Shown: one piece after another, positions 13,759 through 15,271 of the stretch
How positions within the stretch are numbered: position 1 is the stretch's first letter
Layout: each line of letters starts with the position of its first letter
Origin: Clostridiales bacterium UBA4821
Lineage (GTDB): Bacteria; Bacillota; Clostridia; Acetivibrionales; UBA4821
NCBI GenBank assembly: GCA_002402315.1
Contig: DHFP01000207.1
Span: 887-16,157, forward strand
DNA length: 15,271 nucleotides
Reading direction: 5' to 3'
Made by a program: the position numbers and the translations under genes
The notes under the pieces: generated by a model
The model's input: only the letters and a program-made list of their open reading frames with translations
Database searches by the model: none
What the model was told of the DNA's origin: nothing

Positions 13759-14871
13759 TTGAGAATAATAATTACTGGTGGTGGTACTGCTGGGCACATA
13801 AATCCGGGAATAGCCATTGCAAAGCATATAGAGTCAAAAAAACCTGATTCCGATATTCTTTTTCTAGGTACGGAAAAAGGTTTGGAAAAGGATCTTGTTC
13901 CGAGAGAGGGATTTAAAATTCAATTTATCAAGGCAAGAGGTTTTACAAGGAAAATCTCTCTTGATATTTTTTTAACGTTTAGGGATATGATATCAGGGTA
14001 CTTGGAGGCGAAGAAAATAATTAAAGCTTTTAAACCCGACATATTAGTAGGCACAGGAGGATATGTATGTCTGCCGGCAGTCTTGGCGGCATCAAGGTTA
14101 AAGATACCTACCCTGATACATGAGGCCAATTCATTTCCTGGCGTTGCAAACAGGATTCTTGGAAGATTGGTGGATGCAGTAGCCATAAGCTTTAGGGATA
14201 CGGAGAAGTATTTCAAGGGGGCTAGGCGGGTTATTTTTACAGGGAATCCTGTTAGGGAGGAAATTATATCAACTTCTAAATCAGATGTTAGGAACATTGA
14301 AGGGATAGATAAGGGTATACCACTCGTGTTGGTGTTTGGTGGGAGTAGAGGAGCGCAAAGGATAAATGAAGCAATAGTAGAGATAGTTAAACTAAACAGT
14401 GGAAACCTTCCATACAATATGGTTTTTGCAACAGGACAGAATCAGTATGACCTAATAATTAAGAGGTTGGAAGATAGCGGTTTAGCTTTAGGTCAGCTAA
14501 AGAACATAAAAATAGTACCATATATTTTTGATATGGCAAAGTATATGGCTGCTGCCGATCTTGTTATTAGCAGAGCAGGAGCTATTACAATTAGTGAGAT
14601 TACAGCTATTGGCCTGCCGTCCATATTAATACCGTTCCCATATGCAACTGAAAATCATCAGGAGTTTAATGCCAGGACTCTTGAAAAGCAGGGCGCTGCC
14701 ATAGTTCTTCTTGAGAAAGACTTGTCGGCTGAAATTCTAAGCCAGCAAATAACAAGCTTGGTAAATAATAAGGAACAGCTTGTTAGAATGTCTAAGAATG
14801 CTAGAAAAATGGGGATTTTAGATGCTTCTGAAAAGATAGGAGAGGTTATTGAAGAACTAAGGGTTAAGTAG
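13759..14871 (+). CDS. murG: UDP-GlcNAc:lipid I N-acetylglucosaminyltransferase
   Basis: MurG is a peripheral GT-B glycosyltransferase that adds GlcNAc to lipid I, giving lipid II. The 370-residue protein has the N-terminal glycine loop GGGTAGHINP (7-16), HEANSFPGVANR (121-132), TGNPVREE (161-168), the second glycine loop GGSRGAQ (194-200) and the UDP-GlcNAc site SRAGAITISE (271-280) with PFPYATENHQ (292-301). The start must be TTG 13759: an in-frame TAG lies at 13753-13755, the predicted N-terminus is canonical, and AGGTGGGTGA (13741-13750) supplies the ribosome site. It is the last dcw gene here; an AT-rich gap and a fresh promoter follow. Confidence 0.97.
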   Translation: MRIIITGGGTAGHINPGIAIAKHIESKKPDSDILFLGTEKGLEKDLVPREGFKIQFIKARGFTRKISLDIFLTFRDMISGYLEAKKIIKAFKPDILVGTGGYVCLPAVLAASRLKIPTLIHEANSFPGVANRILGRLVDAVAISFRDTEKYFKGARRVIFTGNPVREEIISTSKSDVRNIEGIDKGIPLVLVFGGSRGAQRINEAIVEIVKLNSGNLPYNMVFATGQNQYDLIIKRLEDSGLALGQLKNIKIVPYIFDMAKYMAAADLVISRAGAITISEITAIGLPSILIPFPYATENHQEFNARTLEKQGAAIVLLEKDLSAEILSQQITSLVNNKEQLVRMSKNARKMGILDASEKIGEVIEELRVK

Positions 14872-14911
14872 TATTATATACTTAGCATAAAAAATATTTT
14901 TATTTCGTACA

Positions 14912-14944
14912 TACCATTATTTCCTAATACCTATTATTTCCTAA
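14912..14944 (+). repeat. Two-copy tandem repeat after murG
   Basis: TACCATTATTTCCTAA (14912-14927) is followed directly by TACCTATTATTTCCTAA (14928-14944), the same sequence with one added T. It lies in the AT-rich gap between murG and the next gene. It may be a simple duplication or a pair of binding sites; no match to a known operator is recognised. No GC-rich terminator is visible after murG. Confidence 0.5.
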
Positions 14945-14981
14945 ATTATTGCATATTTAATCCTTTTATGATATATTTATT

Positions 14982-15010
14982 TTGTCAGTATTAAATGTAT
15001 GTTCCATAAT
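14982..15010 (+). promoter_or_regulatory. Probable sigma-A promoter of the last gene
   Basis: TTGTCA (14982-14987) and CATAAT (15005-15010) are exactly 17 bases apart, and each differs from consensus at one position. Transcription would start near 15017, about 42 bases before ATG 15059. This separates the last gene from the dcw cluster. Confidence 0.6.
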
Positions 15011-15058
15011 TCCCTAGAAAGTAAAAATAATATCAGGTGTGTAAATGGGGGGAGAAAC

Positions 15059-15271
15059 ATGTCTAAATTTATATTGGAAAAATTCTCAAATATTTTGACA
15101 AGTCGTCCCAATAAAAATCAAACCTTAGAAAATCAAACTAATAATATTAAATCCGATAATTCAGTGGATATATTCAAAAGCAATATAGAGAAAATAAATT
15201 TAATAATACAGAAAGCTGCTTTAGGTGATAAGGATTTTTTTAATAATATTAACCGCGTTTTCGTCTATATA
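15059..15271 (+). CDS. Unrecognised protein, N-terminal part only
   Basis: The frame opens at ATG 15059 behind GGGGGGAG (15047-15054) and stays open for 71 codons to the window end, so the gene is cut off. The N-terminus (MSKFILEKFSNIL) is amphipathic. It is followed by an Asn/Gln/Lys-rich stretch (about 17-36) and then a helical-looking segment NIEKINLIIQKAALGDKDFF (42-61) and NNINRVFVYI (62-71). No signal peptide is seen. I do not recognise a family. The layout loosely recalls the start of spore germination GerA-type A subunits, but the match is too weak to use. Its own promoter and an AT-rich codon use set it apart from the dcw genes. Confidence 0.7.
   Translation, partial: MSKFILEKFSNILTSRPNKNQTLENQTNNIKSDNSVDIFKSNIEKINLIIQKAALGDKDFFNNINRVFVYI

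Noticed and set aside
15059..15271. Assigning the last partial gene to the spore germination GerA family
   Set aside because: Only a loose resemblance of the N-terminal layout; the conserved core would lie beyond the window end.

Overview
The window reads as chromosomal DNA of a low-GC, spore-forming Gram-positive of the class Clostridia. I favour a Ruminiclostridium/Clostridium-type cellulolytic relative, but that narrower placement rests on gene order and protein character only. Supporting signs are strong AGGAGG-type ribosome sites, frequent TTG starts, meso-diaminopimelate-type MurE, and sporulation-flavoured genes (a Spo0E-like peptide and a SpoVD-type penicillin-binding protein).

Layout. 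Bases 40-3567 hold a likely operon: an inactive M16 peptidase subunit (ymfF type), an active M16 zinc peptidase (ymfH type) and lgt, with gaps of 1 to about 15 bases. Bases 3568-4006 hold a separate small transcription unit with its own sigma-A-type promoter, a leader of about 120 bases, a 48-residue Spo0E-like gene and a clear terminator. From 4007 the division and cell wall (dcw) cluster begins: promoter, a set of 10-bp-spaced MraZ-box repeats, mraZ and rsmH (mraW). A gene-poor stretch (5471-5972) follows, with an A/G-rich low-complexity tract, hairpins, a probable terminator and a GC-rich palindromic repeat. The cluster then resumes with ftsL, a class B PBP (spoVD type), murE, murF, mraY, ftsW/spoVE and murG. 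After murG comes an AT-rich gap with a good promoter and the first 71 codons of an unrecognised gene that runs off the end.

How the genes work together. MurE and MurF extend the UDP-MurNAc peptide, MraY attaches it to undecaprenyl phosphate (lipid I), and MurG adds GlcNAc (lipid II). FtsW/SpoVE polymerises glycan together with its partner PBP, which crosslinks it. FtsL helps recruit that synthase to the septum. MraZ is the cluster's transcriptional repressor and RsmH methylates 16S rRNA. Lgt lipidates prolipoproteins at the membrane. The M16 pair is probably a heterodimeric protease or processing complex.

Most notable points: the MraZ operator repeats just downstream of the promoter; the Spo0E-like gene with its own promoter, palindrome and leader; the absence of murD between mraY and ftsW; and two palindromic GC-rich repeats bracketing ftsL, one of them a G-quadruplex motif, in a break in the cluster that also carries a terminator. 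I saw no CRISPR array, tRNA, rRNA or transposase, and no clearly undescribed multi-gene system.
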